DNA of 64,000 nt from an endosymbiont of Lamellibrachia barhami (GTDB lineage: Bacteria > Pseudomonadota > Gammaproteobacteria > Chromatiales > Chromatiaceae): the NCBI RefSeq assembly GCF_011947365.2, contig NZ_JAAVSH020000001.1:2296199-2360198 (forward strand). The letters run 5' to 3'. How positions within the stretch are numbered: the stretch's first letter is position 1; every line of letters begins with the position of its first letter. The notes beneath the pieces are model-generated. The model saw nothing but the letters and a program-made list of their open reading frames with translations. It ran no database searches and was not told where the DNA came from. The position numbers were made by a program, and so were the translations under genes. Positions 52,434 to 61,395 of this stretch are shown here, piece by piece.

Positions 52434-53057
52434 ATGACCCGGCAGCGCGAAGACAGCATGTCCATTGTTTTCCGTGATCTGCTGATGCTGCTGGCGCTCC
52501 TGATGCTTACCCTGGTGGTGTTATTGATTCCTCTCATCGAGGTCAAGCAGGAGACCACACAGACCGAGACCGAGATAGAGAAGGCTGCAGGGGATATGAT
52601 CGCCGAGATCAGCTGGGCCTCGGACAGCCCTGCCGATATCGATCTGTGGACCGATGCGCCGGGCGAAGAGAAGGTCGGCTACTCCATGCCCTTCGGTAAA
52701 ATTTTCAACCTGGTACGGGATGATCTTGGCCGCGACGTGGACTATTCCGGCCTGAACTACGAGTTCTCCTTCTCCCGCGGCATCCCCGATGGCCGCTATC
52801 GCTTCTCCATCGTCTACTACACCGACAACGGTCAAGGCGAAACACCGGTGGATGTGCGTATCTCCATCCGGCACCGCCAGGGAAAGCTCATGATCCCGAT
52901 ATACGAGGATGTGATGACGCTGGACTACCCCGGGCAGGAGAAGGGCGTCGTGACCTTCACCATGGAAGATAAAAAACTGCTCCCGGACAGCCGATCATTT
53001 GAGCCATTTGATATTTTCCACAACACACTGAAGCAGAGCCAGACAAAGAGCAAATAG
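52434..53057 (+). CDS. Single-pass membrane protein with YfaP-like periplasmic domain
   Basis: A 207-residue protein. A short cytoplasmic N-terminus is followed by one membrane helix (FRDLLMLLALLMLTLVVLLI, about 12-31). A periplasmic domain contains WASDSPADIDLWTDAPGE, similar to the D-x-D-L-x-x-x-D-P-x-G-E signature of DUF2135/YfaP beta-sandwich proteins. The helix layout (acidic residue at its start, long hydrophobic run) is like MotB/ExbD partners of MotA/ExbB proteins, fitting its position in the module. It abuts the next gene with no gap. Confidence 0.72.
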   Translation: MTRQREDSMSIVFRDLLMLLALLMLTLVVLLIPLIEVKQETTQTETEIEKAAGDMIAEISWASDSPADIDLWTDAPGEEKVGYSMPFGKIFNLVRDDLGRDVDYSGLNYEFSFSRGIPDGRYRFSIVYYTDNGQGETPVDVRISIRHRQGKLMIPIYEDVMTLDYPGQEKGVVTFTMEDKKLLPDSRSFEPFDIFHNTLKQSQTKSK

Positions 53058-53522
53058 ATGTTCACCGATCCGCTAACGCTGCAATATCTACTGCTGGCTG
53101 TTTTCGCCATCTGGGGAAGCTTGGCTGTCATAGCAACCAGACGCAGCTTCGCCTCTTTTCTGCTGGGCGCCTGCGTGTTTCTCACCATCGCCTACATTGC
53201 GCTGGGATCCGGCTTCTCTATCCGCTTACCCTACCTGCACGAAAAGATGGAGGTTATCGTCTACACGGTTCACAATGACCGTGTTCACGCCCTCGCCCAC
53301 CCCCTGAATCGTCCCGGCGAACCCATACACATCGTCTTCAGTATCGACCCCGACACCCACGCTGGCGCCCAGATGCGCAAGAGCTTCTTCGATGCAGTCC
53401 GCGCCCGTGAAGGCAAGCGCCATCAAACAAAAATTGTTATCGACATGCGTGGCCACTTCACTGACCTGGGCGTCTACAAATATGAGATACCACCAGCCAT
53501 GCCACCGAAGATGCCACCGTAG
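53058..53522 (+). CDS. Two-helix membrane protein of unknown function
   Basis: A 154-residue protein. Two membrane helices (about 8-25 and 34-52) precede a soluble domain of about 95 residues ending in Pro/Met-rich PPAMPPKMPP. It starts one base after the previous stop, so all three genes are co-expressed. The stop codon TAG is formed by the GTAG head of a REP element. I recognise no family. Confidence 0.7.
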   Translation: MFTDPLTLQYLLLAVFAIWGSLAVIATRRSFASFLLGACVFLTIAYIALGSGFSIRLPYLHEKMEVIVYTVHNDRVHALAHPLNRPGEPIHIVFSIDPDTHAGAQMRKSFFDAVRAREGKRHQTKIVIDMRGHFTDLGVYKYEIPPAMPPKMPP

Positions 53523-53587
53523 GCCGGTTAAAGCGTAGCGGAACCGGCAAACCAGATGCCCGATCCGCTACGCTTGATCGTGCCTAC
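53519..53587. repeat. REP pair, family 1, overlapping a stop codon
   Basis: The left unit GTAGGCCGGTTAAAGCGTAG and the inverted right unit CGATCCGCTACGCTTGATCG end at CCTAC 53587. The first GTAG supplies TAG for the gene ending at 53522. The spacer between units is only a few bases. Confidence 0.85.
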
Positions 53588-53656
53588 GCCTTGAGCTAAA
53601 CAAGCCAATCTTCACAACCGATCTGAATAGACACGATTGAACGAACGCTTCATGTT

Positions 53657-55072
53657 TTATTCCGCAGCAAACAACTTGATATCGATACGTTGGTTCTGGC
53701 TGGCAACCTGGTTCCAGGCACCGACATCCTGCGCGACATAGGGCTCTGGATAGGGCACCTTCGTCGCGTCAAACCCCGATACCTCCAACTCGACGAATAT
53801 ATCTCCATTGATCAATGAGGGGGCATTATTCAGATAGTTGGAAAAACCGATCGTTGGAACCGCCTGCTTTTTGCCCTCGGTTTCCGCCAGATCACGGGCG
53901 AATACACAGTCTGCAAATGTCGTCTCGCCGGAAGCAGGCACAAACCGGCTCTGATCGTTTCTGCTCAGACAATAATTACCATAGTTGGCCGCCAGCCTTA
54001 CGGTTCCGGTAAAACCTGCTGCAGCCAGATGGTCGATGATCTGGGAGAGCCAGATGACCCGCTTATCACTAAACGGCCCTTCGCCATAGGGGAAACGCGA
54101 ATCACGGTTAACCGCCCACTCAAGCAACGGCAGCGCTTCTGTACCAACCTGTTTACCTAAATCCTCCAAGCGACTTTTCAGCGTCTCAATGGCTGTTTGC
54201 TGCTGCTGTATCAGCGCATCCACCTGCGTGACTTTTTCTGTCAGAATATTCCGTCCTGACTCCAGCAGCAGCAGGTTTTCCGCCACATCCCTCTGTGTCC
54301 TGTCGCTATTGATATTCCAGAACCACACCGTTGCCGAGATCGCCAGGCAGGCAACGAATACCATCAGCAACCACTTTGGGACACCCCCTTTTTTGGGAAG
54401 GCTCGCAGCAATCGATCGCTGGGTATCATTCAGACGTTCATTCACCCCGGAAAATTGCTGTTCCATGGAGCGCAATGACCTTGCTGCATTCACATCCATG
54501 CGCTTTGAAAGCAACTTATGCTGTTGCGCCAACAGCAACGCCATCTGTTTACGGCTGCCCCCCTGCTTGAGTGATTGCTCCGCCTGTTCAACCAAGCCCT
54601 GAAATCGATCGATATATTCTGCCTCGGCCCTGACTTCGTCACCACCACTCGCAGCCCCCACTACTGCGTGCGTATAACGCGCGACCAGGGAATCCTGATC
54701 GGGGTTGAGATGAAGCGCATGAATGACTTCGTCGAGATCCTGCGTCTCCAACTCCTTCGGCAGGACACCCAGCGCACCTAGCGCCCTCGCCTGGCCAATC
54801 GCCAACCCTCCTGCTCTGGAGGTATACATCATCACTGGGATCGCGGCCGTATTGGGATTCGATTTGATCGCTTTCAAGGCCTGAAAGCCGTCCATACCAG
54901 GCATTTCATAATCCAGGAAAACCGCGTCCGGAATATGCTCGCTGAGATAGTCTATGGCTGCACCGGCTGATTCTACGGCATCGACCTCGATATCGTAGCC
55001 GGCCAGGCGTTTCGCAAGCACCTCTCTGGCCGTTTGCGAGTCATCAACAATGAGCGCATGTTTGCGTGCCAT
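53657..55072 (-). CDS. Receiver-domain protein with internal membrane helix and periplasmic-like C-terminus
   Basis: A 471-residue protein from ATG 55072 (MARKHALIVDDSQTARE). A receiver (1-125; Asp in FLDYEMPGMDG) is followed by a helical linker (about 150-235) and one membrane helix (KWLLMVFVACLAISATVWFW, about 240-260). A coiled coil (about 280-315) follows, then a C-terminal domain with OmpA/MotB-like features (SQIIDHLAAAGFTGTVRLAANYG and NQRIDIKLF). The receiver would be cytoplasmic and the C-terminal domain periplasmic, so a phosphorylation signal could be passed outward. It is a paralogue of the protein at 30478-31497, and convergent with the MotA-like module. Confidence 0.8.
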   Translation of the reverse strand: MARKHALIVDDSQTAREVLAKRLAGYDIEVDAVESAGAAIDYLSEHIPDAVFLDYEMPGMDGFQALKAIKSNPNTAAIPVMMYTSRAGGLAIGQARALGALGVLPKELETQDLDEVIHALHLNPDQDSLVARYTHAVVGAASGGDEVRAEAEYIDRFQGLVEQAEQSLKQGGSRKQMALLLAQQHKLLSKRMDVNAARSLRSMEQQFSGVNERLNDTQRSIAASLPKKGGVPKWLLMVFVACLAISATVWFWNINSDRTQRDVAENLLLLESGRNILTEKVTQVDALIQQQQTAIETLKSRLEDLGKQVGTEALPLLEWAVNRDSRFPYGEGPFSDKRVIWLSQIIDHLAAAGFTGTVRLAANYGNYCLSRNDQSRFVPASGETTFADCVFARDLAETEGKKQAVPTIGFSNYLNNAPSLINGDIFVELEVSGFDATKVPYPEPYVAQDVGAWNQVASQNQRIDIKLFAAE

Positions 55073-55186
55073 ATCGATTACCATCTGAATTCGACTATTC
55101 CATAAACAATAACAGTATTTATCTTCCAAGAACTATCGAATAATTCGCATCCTGTGAAGTCTCAAAGATTAGAGGATCGGTATAAA

Positions 55187-55534
55187 ATGTCCACGAATGA
55201 GCTGACAAGTGTCCATTGCGAAGCCTGCAGGGCGGATGCACCCAATGTTTCAGATGATGAACTCGCCAGTTTGATAAAAAAGATTCCAGATTGGAATCTA
55301 GAGGTCAGAGACGGCATCATGCAGCTGGAAAAATCTTTTTCCTTCAATAACTTTGTTGATGCAGTCGCCTTCACGAACCGGGTCGGTGAACTGGCGGAGT
55401 CTGAAGGGCATCACCCTGCACTGCTGACTGAGTGGGGCAAAGTGACCGTGACCTGGTGGTCTCACAAAATCAAAGGACTGCACCGCAACGATTTTATTAT
55501 GTCTGCAAAGACCGACCAGATTGCGGCCTCTTAA
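55187..55534 (+). CDS. phhB: Pterin-4a-carbinolamine dehydratase
   Basis: Recycles the pterin cofactor of aromatic amino acid hydroxylases. The 115-residue product has the family motif [20 protein letters not shown] and an N-terminal segment [14 protein letters not shown] 55187 is chosen with AGAGGA upstream; a start 11 codons earlier is open. No phenylalanine hydroxylase gene is adjacent, and such stand-alone copies are common and may have another role. Confidence 0.9.
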   Translation: MSTNELTSVHCEACRADAPNVSDDELASLIKKIPDWNLEVRDGIMQLEKSFSFNNFVDAVAFTNRVGELAESEGHHPALLTEWGKVTVTWWSHKIKGLHRNDFIMSAKTDQIAAS

Positions 55535-55540
55535 GGAGAC

Positions 55541-55655
55541 TGTCGGGTTTAACGCTGTTCAATCCGCGCCTGCGGATTAGTCGCTTCGACCGCCATGGAT
55601 GGCGGAAGTGCGGGAAACGCAGGAGCAGTTATCCGTCAAACGGATAAACCCGACA
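55541..55655. repeat. Structured inverted-repeat element after phhB
   Basis: Outer arms TGTCGGGTTTA (55541-55551) and TAAACCCGACA (55645-55655) are perfect complements. Inside lie hairpins AATCCGC-GCCT-GCGGATT (about 55561-55578) and CCGCC-ATGGAT-GGCGG (55590-55605). A third, TTATCCG-TCAAA-CGGATAA, overlaps the right arm. A multibranched RNA or a mobile palindromic element would both fit. Confidence 0.65.
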
Positions 55656-55670
55656 ACCTCCTGGAGAAAT

Positions 55671-55700
55671 AAAAAAGCCGCACAGATGTGCGGCTTTTTT
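55671..55700. terminator. Bidirectional rho-independent terminator
   Basis: AAAAAAGCCGCAC-AGAT-GTGCGGCTTTTTT is a perfect palindrome with T-runs on both strands, between the convergent phhB and YkgJ-like genes. Confidence 0.95.
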
Positions 55701-55717
55701 GGATTTGAGGGACGAGA

Positions 55718-56608
55718 TCAGGAGATCGCGTCTTTCATCTTCTCCGCTTCCCTCTGACGATGAATCTCCGCCTCGGCCTCGCGGCGCATCTTCAGGATAT
55801 CCTCCCGCTCTGCCATGCGCGTTTCATAAGCCCCCTCTTTTTCCGGGATGGTCTTGTCGCCAAACAGTACCTGTTTGAGCAGACGTGCACCAAACAGCAT
55901 CAAGGCAACGTCCTCTTTTTCGACAGTCGCGTAGAAAGCCTCTTCAAGGTCGTAGGTGGCCCGGAAAGAGTCATTCATTACATAGTGGCGCAGCCGGTCT
56001 ACATCATAGGAACACATGAAGAAGAACTGCAGACTGGTGTCCGAAGGACGGCCGATGCTGGGACCCGCCGAGCGCTTTTTAAGCATCAGCTGCAACCACT
56101 CACGGTTGATCTGGTCGTACTGCTCCACACCCTGCTCACGACGGTAGGCATCGATAGAGATCTTTCGATCCTCGTTATGCCCCATGCAGTGATCCTCCTT
56201 GATCATGAAATAGCGGGTTTCATCCTCAGTCGCTCCTGCCTCGTGCAGCGCCATATGACCCAGCGGATAGTAACGGCAGGCGGTGGGGCGGTCAGCATAG
56301 ACACTGCACCCTTCATCGGTGACAAACAGGCAGGCACCCTCATCGTCAGTGCGCAGCTTAACGCCGGGTATGCCATCCTTATCCATCTCGAACGGCACCG
56401 TGTGATTCTTCAAAAACTCGGTTCCACTGATCCCCAGATTATCCTTCAGACGAATGATGTCGTAAGGCATCAGCTGAATATCTGCGCGGCGGCAGCACTC
56501 ATTGAAACAGGATATGCCCTTGGAGCACTGAAACTGGATCTTAGTACCCGGATCCAGAATATTTGGCACCAGGTCACTTTTGAAAGGGATATCAAACTTT
56601 TCGCTCAT
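55718..56608 (-). CDS. YkgJ family cysteine-cluster protein
   Basis: A 296-residue protein with the zinc- or iron-binding cysteine cluster of the YkgJ/UPF0153 family: FQCSKGISCFNECCRRADI near residue 28, then GACLFVTDEGCSVYADRPTACRYYPLG (about 90-117). The second half is helical and charged (RMAEREDILKMRREAEAEI). It lies directly downstream of aprBA on the same strand, separated by a terminator. It may assist cluster assembly or a sulfur-related modification; the function is not established. Confidence 0.83.
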   Translation of the reverse strand: MSEKFDIPFKSDLVPNILDPGTKIQFQCSKGISCFNECCRRADIQLMPYDIIRLKDNLGISGTEFLKNHTVPFEMDKDGIPGVKLRTDDEGACLFVTDEGCSVYADRPTACRYYPLGHMALHEAGATEDETRYFMIKEDHCMGHNEDRKISIDAYRREQGVEQYDQINREWLQLMLKKRSAGPSIGRPSDTSLQFFFMCSYDVDRLRHYVMNDSFRATYDLEEAFYATVEKEDVALMLFGARLLKQVLFGDKTIPEKEGAYETRMAEREDILKMRREAEAEIHRQREAEKMKDAIS

Positions 56609-56792
56609 TTTTCTCTCCGCTGGATCAATTCGGCAAAGGAGCCTGCCGAACCCTAATCAGCCAGACTATATTGATTGACTATCGGATTATCATAATCCGC
56701 AAATGAGTACCGATTACCCTACAATTTACAGGCGTTGAGAAACACTTGATAACACAGGATTACCGTCCTTCATTTACAGACTCGCTAGAGGC

Positions 56793-56828
56793 AAAAAAGT
56801 CCGGATGCCTTGCGACACCCGGACTTTT
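56793..56828 (-). terminator. Rho-independent terminator of aprBA
   Basis: On the minus strand AAAAGTCCGG and CCGGACTTTT pair around a 14-base loop and end in a T-run, 26 bases after the aprA stop. Confidence 0.93.
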
Positions 56829-56854
56829 CACGCCATCAGGCTATCAAGTAAGAC

Positions 56855-58849
56855 TTACTTGAACAGCTTGGACTTGTCGACCAGATCAACGTGGGCGCGC
56901 TTGAAGCAGGTCCACTCTTTGGTCTCTTTGTTGTAGATGGAGTTCACGAAGCAGTGCCAGTTCTCTTCGTCCACGAAGTTCTTGTCCATGCGGTAGTAGA
57001 AGCCCGGGTAACGGGACTCCTGGCGGAACTGGATGTGTTTCATGTGGGCTTCCGCGGTGAGGATGCGGTGATAGTTTTCCCAGGCACGAAGCAGCTCGTG
57101 AAGATCCTTGGCGCGCATCTTCAGCGCATCTATCTTCAGCTCAGTCAGCTTGCCTTCAGCCACTTCCAGCATGTTGGCGTTGGTGGTGTAGTAGGTAGCA
57201 ACACCGGCAACGTACTCATCCATCAGTTTCTGCAGACGGAACTGCAGCATCTTGGGAGTGATGTAGTTGGGGTTAACGTCGATCGCGGTGCTGTAATCCT
57301 TGTGCTCAAGGTAGGTACGAACAGGGCGATAGATCTCTTCAACCAGCTGATCAACCGAAGTATCCAGCTCAGGCTTCCAATCCTTGTTGTCCATGACGAA
57401 CTTGACCATGGACTTGGCGCACATGCGACCTTCAGCGTGAGAGCCGGAGGAGAACTTGTGGCCAGAGGCGCCAACGCCGTCAGCTGCGGTGAACAGACCG
57501 GTTACGGTGGTCATGCCACGGTAGCCCCAGTTCCAACCAGAAGGCAGGTGACCAGGAACCTTATCAGCTTCAGCGTGCCCTTCTTCAGTTGGCGCGCCAA
57601 CATCGTCAGGACCGGAAACCCAGATGCCGCAGCAACCGGAGTGAGAACCCAGCAGGTAGGGTTCGGTAGGCATCAGCTCGGAGTTCTTCTTCTCAGGCTC
57701 GATGTTCTCACCAGCCCAGATACCGCACTGGCCGATACACATGTCGAGGAAGTCTTCCCATGCCTCTGCTTCCAGATGCTTGACCTCACGAGGAGTCAGG
57801 GTCTCACGCAGGTTGGCGAGGGCGGTAACGGTGTCCATCCAGATGGGACCACGACCTTCCTTCATCTCTTTGAGCATCAAGTGGTTACGCAGGCAGGATG
57901 CGGGAACGGCAGCCGCTCCGTAAGGAGGATAGTCGTTCAGCATCTCCTTGTTGCGATCCATGTACACTTCGCCGAAGGCGTTGGTGGCCTTGGACTTGAA
58001 GAGCAGGAACCAGGCGCCTACCGGACCGTAACCGTCTTTGAAACGGGTCGGTACAAAGCGATTTTCCATCAGGGTCAGCTCGGCACCGGCCTCGGCAGCC
58101 ATGGTGTAGGTGGAACCGGCGTTCCATACGGGGTACCAGGCACGGCCCTGACCCTCACCCACAGAGCGGGGACGGAAGATGTTCACACAACCACCGGCAA
58201 CCAGCAGGCAGGCCTTGAACTTGTAGACCACAACCTTGTCTTCACGAACAGAGAAGCCAACAGCACCGGCAACGCGGTTCTTGTCGTTCTTGTCGTTAAC
58301 CAGCTTGACAACGAAGATACGCTCTTCAATGTTGTCCATGCCCAAGGCTTTCTTGGCAGCCTCAGCAACGATCCATTTGTAGGATTCGCCGTTGATCATG
58401 ATCTGCCACTTGCCGGAACGTACAGGCTTGCCACCGTCTTTCAGGGAGGTCATGCCTTTGGAGCCGTCGAAACGCTCGCCGTTCTCATCAGTCTTCCAGA
58501 TGGGCAGGCCCCACTCTTCGAACAGATGTACGGATTCGTCAACGTGACGACCCAGATCGTAAGCCAGATCGTCGCGGGTGATACCCATCAGATCGTTGGA
58601 AACCATACGGGCGTAGTCTGCAGGATCCTGGTCAGGACCGATGTAGGTGTTGATAGCGGAGAGACCCTGTGCAACAGCACCGGAACGATCCATAGCAGCC
58701 TTGTCAACCAGCTTTACGCTGATGTCTGCACCGGAAGCCTTGATCCAGGGACCAAGCTCATAAGCGGCGCCGCATGCACCCATGCCACCACCGATGATGA
58801 GGATGTCTACCTCTTCTTCGACGACATCAGGATTACCGAATTCAGCCAT
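56855..58849 (-). CDS. aprA: Adenylylsulfate reductase alpha subunit AprA
   Basis: FAD-containing catalytic subunit of dissimilatory APS reductase, which in sulfur oxidisers turns sulfite plus AMP into APS. The N-terminal FAD motif is LIIGGGMGACGAAYELG (about 17-33). Further family segments include GAVAQGLSAINTYIG, NRFVPTRFKDGYGPVGAW and GSHSGCCGIWVSGPDDVG. The 664 residues match AprA. Codon use is strongly biased towards a few codons, consistent with high expression. It follows aprB by 51 bases. Confidence 0.97.
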   Translation of the reverse strand: MAEFGNPDVVEEEVDILIIGGGMGACGAAYELGPWIKASGADISVKLVDKAAMDRSGAVAQGLSAINTYIGPDQDPADYARMVSNDLMGITRDDLAYDLGRHVDESVHLFEEWGLPIWKTDENGERFDGSKGMTSLKDGGKPVRSGKWQIMINGESYKWIVAEAAKKALGMDNIEERIFVVKLVNDKNDKNRVAGAVGFSVREDKVVVYKFKACLLVAGGCVNIFRPRSVGEGQGRAWYPVWNAGSTYTMAAEAGAELTLMENRFVPTRFKDGYGPVGAWFLLFKSKATNAFGEVYMDRNKEMLNDYPPYGAAAVPASCLRNHLMLKEMKEGRGPIWMDTVTALANLRETLTPREVKHLEAEAWEDFLDMCIGQCGIWAGENIEPEKKNSELMPTEPYLLGSHSGCCGIWVSGPDDVGAPTEEGHAEADKVPGHLPSGWNWGYRGMTTVTGLFTAADGVGASGHKFSSGSHAEGRMCAKSMVKFVMDNKDWKPELDTSVDQLVEEIYRPVRTYLEHKDYSTAIDVNPNYITPKMLQFRLQKLMDEYVAGVATYYTTNANMLEVAEGKLTELKIDALKMRAKDLHELLRAWENYHRILTAEAHMKHIQFRQESRYPGFYYRMDKNFVDEENWHCFVNSIYNKETKEWTCFKRAHVDLVDKSKLFK

Positions 58850-58900
58850 TTCTAAATACCTCAGTTAATTCAAGTTCTGTAGATTCTGTCTGAATCCGAC

Positions 58901-59374
58901 TTATTTGCAGATCAGCTCGCTGGGATCGCCAGCGCGGTAACCGTTCTGCTGATTATGGTTGAAGAAACCGGTATCGGAGATCTTCGCATAGTCAGCATCA
59001 GGCGTATCGCCATAGGGATCAATAGAACCTTCAGGCGTGGTGCGGATCGGGAACTTGAAACGCTTCATGGTGCCGTTGCGGAACTTGATGGTCCACATGA
59101 TGGAATCGGTACCGCGCAGAGGCTGTACAGAGGCGCCCATGGGTACGATGTCGGCGTAGGGACGCGCTTCGATCGCCTGCTGAGGGCAGATCTTGATGCA
59201 GGAGTAGCACTCCCAGCACTGCTCAGGCTCCTGATTGAAGGCTTTCATGGCATGGCCGGTCTCAGAACCGTCCATATCCAGCTTCATCAGGTTGTGAGGG
59301 CAGATGTACATGCAAGCGGTCTTGTCCTGGCCTTTACAGCCATCGCACTTCTCAGTACGCACAAATGTTGGCAT
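58901..59374 (-). CDS. aprB: Adenylylsulfate reductase beta subunit AprB
   Basis: Iron-sulfur subunit passing electrons from AprA to the Qmo complex. Two 4Fe-4S motifs are present: CDGCKGQDKTACMYICP and CWECYSCIKICPQ. The C-terminal tail wraps AprA in known structures. ATG 59374 (MPTFVRTEKCDG) with AGGAG upstream gives 157 residues, the normal size; an ATG eight codons earlier is unlikely. First gene of the apr operon. Confidence 0.97.
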   Translation of the reverse strand: MPTFVRTEKCDGCKGQDKTACMYICPHNLMKLDMDGSETGHAMKAFNQEPEQCWECYSCIKICPQQAIEARPYADIVPMGASVQPLRGTDSIMWTIKFRNGTMKRFKFPIRTTPEGSIDPYGDTPDADYAKISDTGFFNHNQQNGYRAGDPSELICK

Positions 59375-59691
59375 GGTTTTATTTCTCCTAGGTTTCACTG
59401 CAGTGATTTCTGCCGCCGCAAAATGCCACGGCTTAGAAGCACTTTTTTAAGTCCAGTCTCCATCCTTATGCGGTCGAGACCTGCAATGCAGACTGGACTA
59501 CTGAAGATGGTTTGATCCCCCCATGTGGCCGGCCTTTTCGGCCAAAAATCACGCACACGCGGTCATCAGGGCGGTAAACAATACGGTTTTCCTCCCTGAT
59601 ACGCCAAACAATTTTCAATCTGGCATCATAAAATCCGCTTATTGAGCTAGCTTATTGAAATACCAACCAAAACAGTGGGATTAGTAAATGC
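59375..59691. other. Intergenic region upstream of aprB
   Basis: About 300 bases without a gene, expected to hold the apr promoter. It contains a GGCCG/CGGCC hairpin near 59526-59545 and a tandem 9-base repeat GCTTATTGA at 59637-59645 and 59650-59658, close to the znuB stop. No confident promoter could be assigned. Confidence 0.4.
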
Positions 59692-60486
59692 TTATTTTCT
59701 CTGGAAAAACAGGCCAGAGACCTGCACCAGTACAAACAGCAATCCCGCAGCAACTACCATAGACGGGCCGGTGGGCGTATCCCATTGCAATGATCCCCAG
59801 AGCCCTGCTGCAACAGAAACAGCCCCAATAACCGCTGCCAGCAGTGCCATCTGCTCAGGCCCCACTGCAAATCGCCGGGCCGCAGCCGGCGGTATGATCA
59901 TCATGGAGGTAATCAGCAGAATACCCACAATCTTCATGGACACTGCAATCACCAGGGCGATCAATATCATGAACAGCAGACGCACTTGGGTGACCGGCAC
60001 CCCCTCGACCCGAGCCAGCTCTTCATGCACGGTCAGCGCCAGCAGTGGGCGCCAAATCAGCGTCAGTACGATCAGCACCAGCAGACCGCCACCATAGATC
60101 CAGTAGAGATCGAGGGTGGAAACCGCAAGGATATCCCCGAACAGGTAACCCATGAGATCGACCCGTACCGTCTCCATGAAGGCCAGCAGCACCAGACCCA
60201 GGGAGAGCGCAGTATGCGCAAAGATTCCCAGCAGGGTGTCACTCGCCAGCTGCCGCTGCTGTTGCATCGCCACCAGCAATACCGCCAGCGTCACCGACAC
60301 CAGCATCACCGACAGCTGGGTGCTCACACCCAACAGCAGTCCAAGTCCCACCCCCAACAGGGCCGTATGGGACATCGCCTCGCCGAAGTAGGCCATGCGC
60401 CGCCAGACCACAAAGGCCCCCAGTGGTCCAGCCAGACAGGCCACACCCAGCCCTGCCAGCAGAGCCCGCAGCAAAAAATCATCCAT
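59692..60486 (-). CDS. znuB: Zinc ABC transporter permease ZnuB
   Basis: Inner-membrane permease of the high-affinity Zn2+ importer, 264 residues from ATG 60486 ([12 protein letters not shown]) with AGGTGA upstream. It has seven or eight hydrophobic segments and the ABC-3 family region [18 protein letters not shown]. It overlaps the znuC stop by eight bases. The family also includes Mn2+ permeases; zinc is favoured by the His-rich partner proteins. Confidence 0.92.
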   Translation of the reverse strand: MDDFLLRALLAGLGVACLAGPLGAFVVWRRMAYFGEAMSHTALLGVGLGLLLGVSTQLSVMLVSVTLAVLLVAMQQQRQLASDTLLGIFAHTALSLGLVLLAFMETVRVDLMGYLFGDILAVSTLDLYWIYGGGLLVLIVLTLIWRPLLALTVHEELARVEGVPVTQVRLLFMILIALVIAVSMKIVGILLITSMMIIPPAAARRFAVGPEQMALLAAVIGAVSVAAGLWGSLQWDTPTGPSMVVAAGLLFVLVQVSGLFFQRK

Positions 60487-61252
60487 CGGAGTCACCTGTT
60501 TCGCAATGCGCTTCGTCCCCCGGGATCACATTGCCATGCAGATCATGGGCATGATCGTGATGGTGAGAATAGACAGCGAAGGCTGCGCCGCCGAAGAGAT
60601 CCAGATAGGCAGGGTGACGCGTCACCACCTCAGGGGTGCCCGAACAACAGACATGATGGTTGAGACAGAGTACCCGATCTGTGGCGGCCATCACCAGATG
60701 GAGGTCGTGGGAGACCATCAGTATTCCACAGCCACGTTGGTCACGAATGCGGCCGATTAAATTGTAGAGCGCGACCTGACCATTGACATCGACACCCTGC
60801 ACCGGCTCATCCAGCACCAGCAGGTCCGGCCCCCGCAACAAAGCCCGAGCCAGCAGGACACGCTGCAGTTCCCCTCCAGACACACTCTGCAGGGGATGAT
60901 CAGACACATGATCGGCACCCACCTCTCGCAGAACCGCTGCCACCTTCTCCTTCGCATAGCGACCGGTGAGGGTCAGAAAACGGGCTACGGAGAGGGGCAG
61001 AACCTCATCGACCTGCAGCTTCTGCGGCATATAACCAATACGGAGTCCATCCGCACGGCGCAGAGCACCCGCCGTTGGCCTGAGCAGACCCAGCAGCAGA
61101 CGCACCAGGGTACTCTTGCCGGAACCATTAGGGCCGATCAGGGTAAGAATCTCACCCCGATGCAGAACCAGGTTCACATCGCGCAGCACCTCACGGCCGC
61201 CAAATGCCATGCAGACGCCGTCGGCCTCCAGTAACAGATCGCGCTCAACCAT
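60479..61252 (-). CDS. znuC: Zinc ABC transporter ATPase ZnuC
   Basis: ATP-binding subunit of the zinc importer. Walker [11 protein letters not shown] near residue 38, signature [14 protein letters not shown], Walker [13 protein letters not shown] and MVSHDLH are intact. The C-terminus carries a His-rich tail ([13 protein letters not shown]), a probable metal-binding region found in some ZnuC proteins. AGGAG precedes ATG 61252. It diverges from znuA across a 143-base region with a Zur-like site. Confidence 0.93.
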   Translation of the reverse strand: MVERDLLLEADGVCMAFGGREVLRDVNLVLHRGEILTLIGPNGSGKSTLVRLLLGLLRPTAGALRRADGLRIGYMPQKLQVDEVLPLSVARFLTLTGRYAKEKVAAVLREVGADHVSDHPLQSVSGGELQRVLLARALLRGPDLLVLDEPVQGVDVNGQVALYNLIGRIRDQRGCGILMVSHDLHLVMAATDRVLCLNHHVCCSGTPEVVTRHPAYLDLFGGAAFAVYSHHHDHAHDLHGNVIPGDEAHCETGDSDG

Positions 61253-61335
61253 CCATCATCTCCTGCGCCACTCCCGCTCCCAACCTTGGCATCAACTCAA
61301 TCACGGTCCAAATCCCGCACTCTCTTTAATAAAGG

Positions 61336-61352
61336 GAGTGATAATATAGCGC
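61336..61352. promoter_or_regulatory. Candidate Zur operator between znuCB and znuA
   Basis: GTGATAATATAGC (61338-61350) is close to the gammaproteobacterial Zur box, which centres on GTTATAATATAAC. It lies midway between the divergent zinc-uptake genes, where Zur repression under zinc sufficiency is expected. No zur gene is in the window. Confidence 0.6.
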
Positions 61353-61395
61353 CCCAGCCGGTCAATTACCTCTCTCCGCCAAACCATAAACGATA

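Noticed and set aside
56891-58855. Long open frame of about 654 codons on the plus strand opposite aprA
   Set aside because: It is the antisense shadow of a highly expressed, codon-biased gene. It has no ribosome-binding site or recognisable family, while aprA on the minus strand is unambiguous.
59637-59658. Tandem GCTTATTGA as the apr operator
   Set aside because: It lies about 265 bases from the aprB start and nearer the znuB end; two 9-base copies with a 13-base period are too weak a signal to assign.
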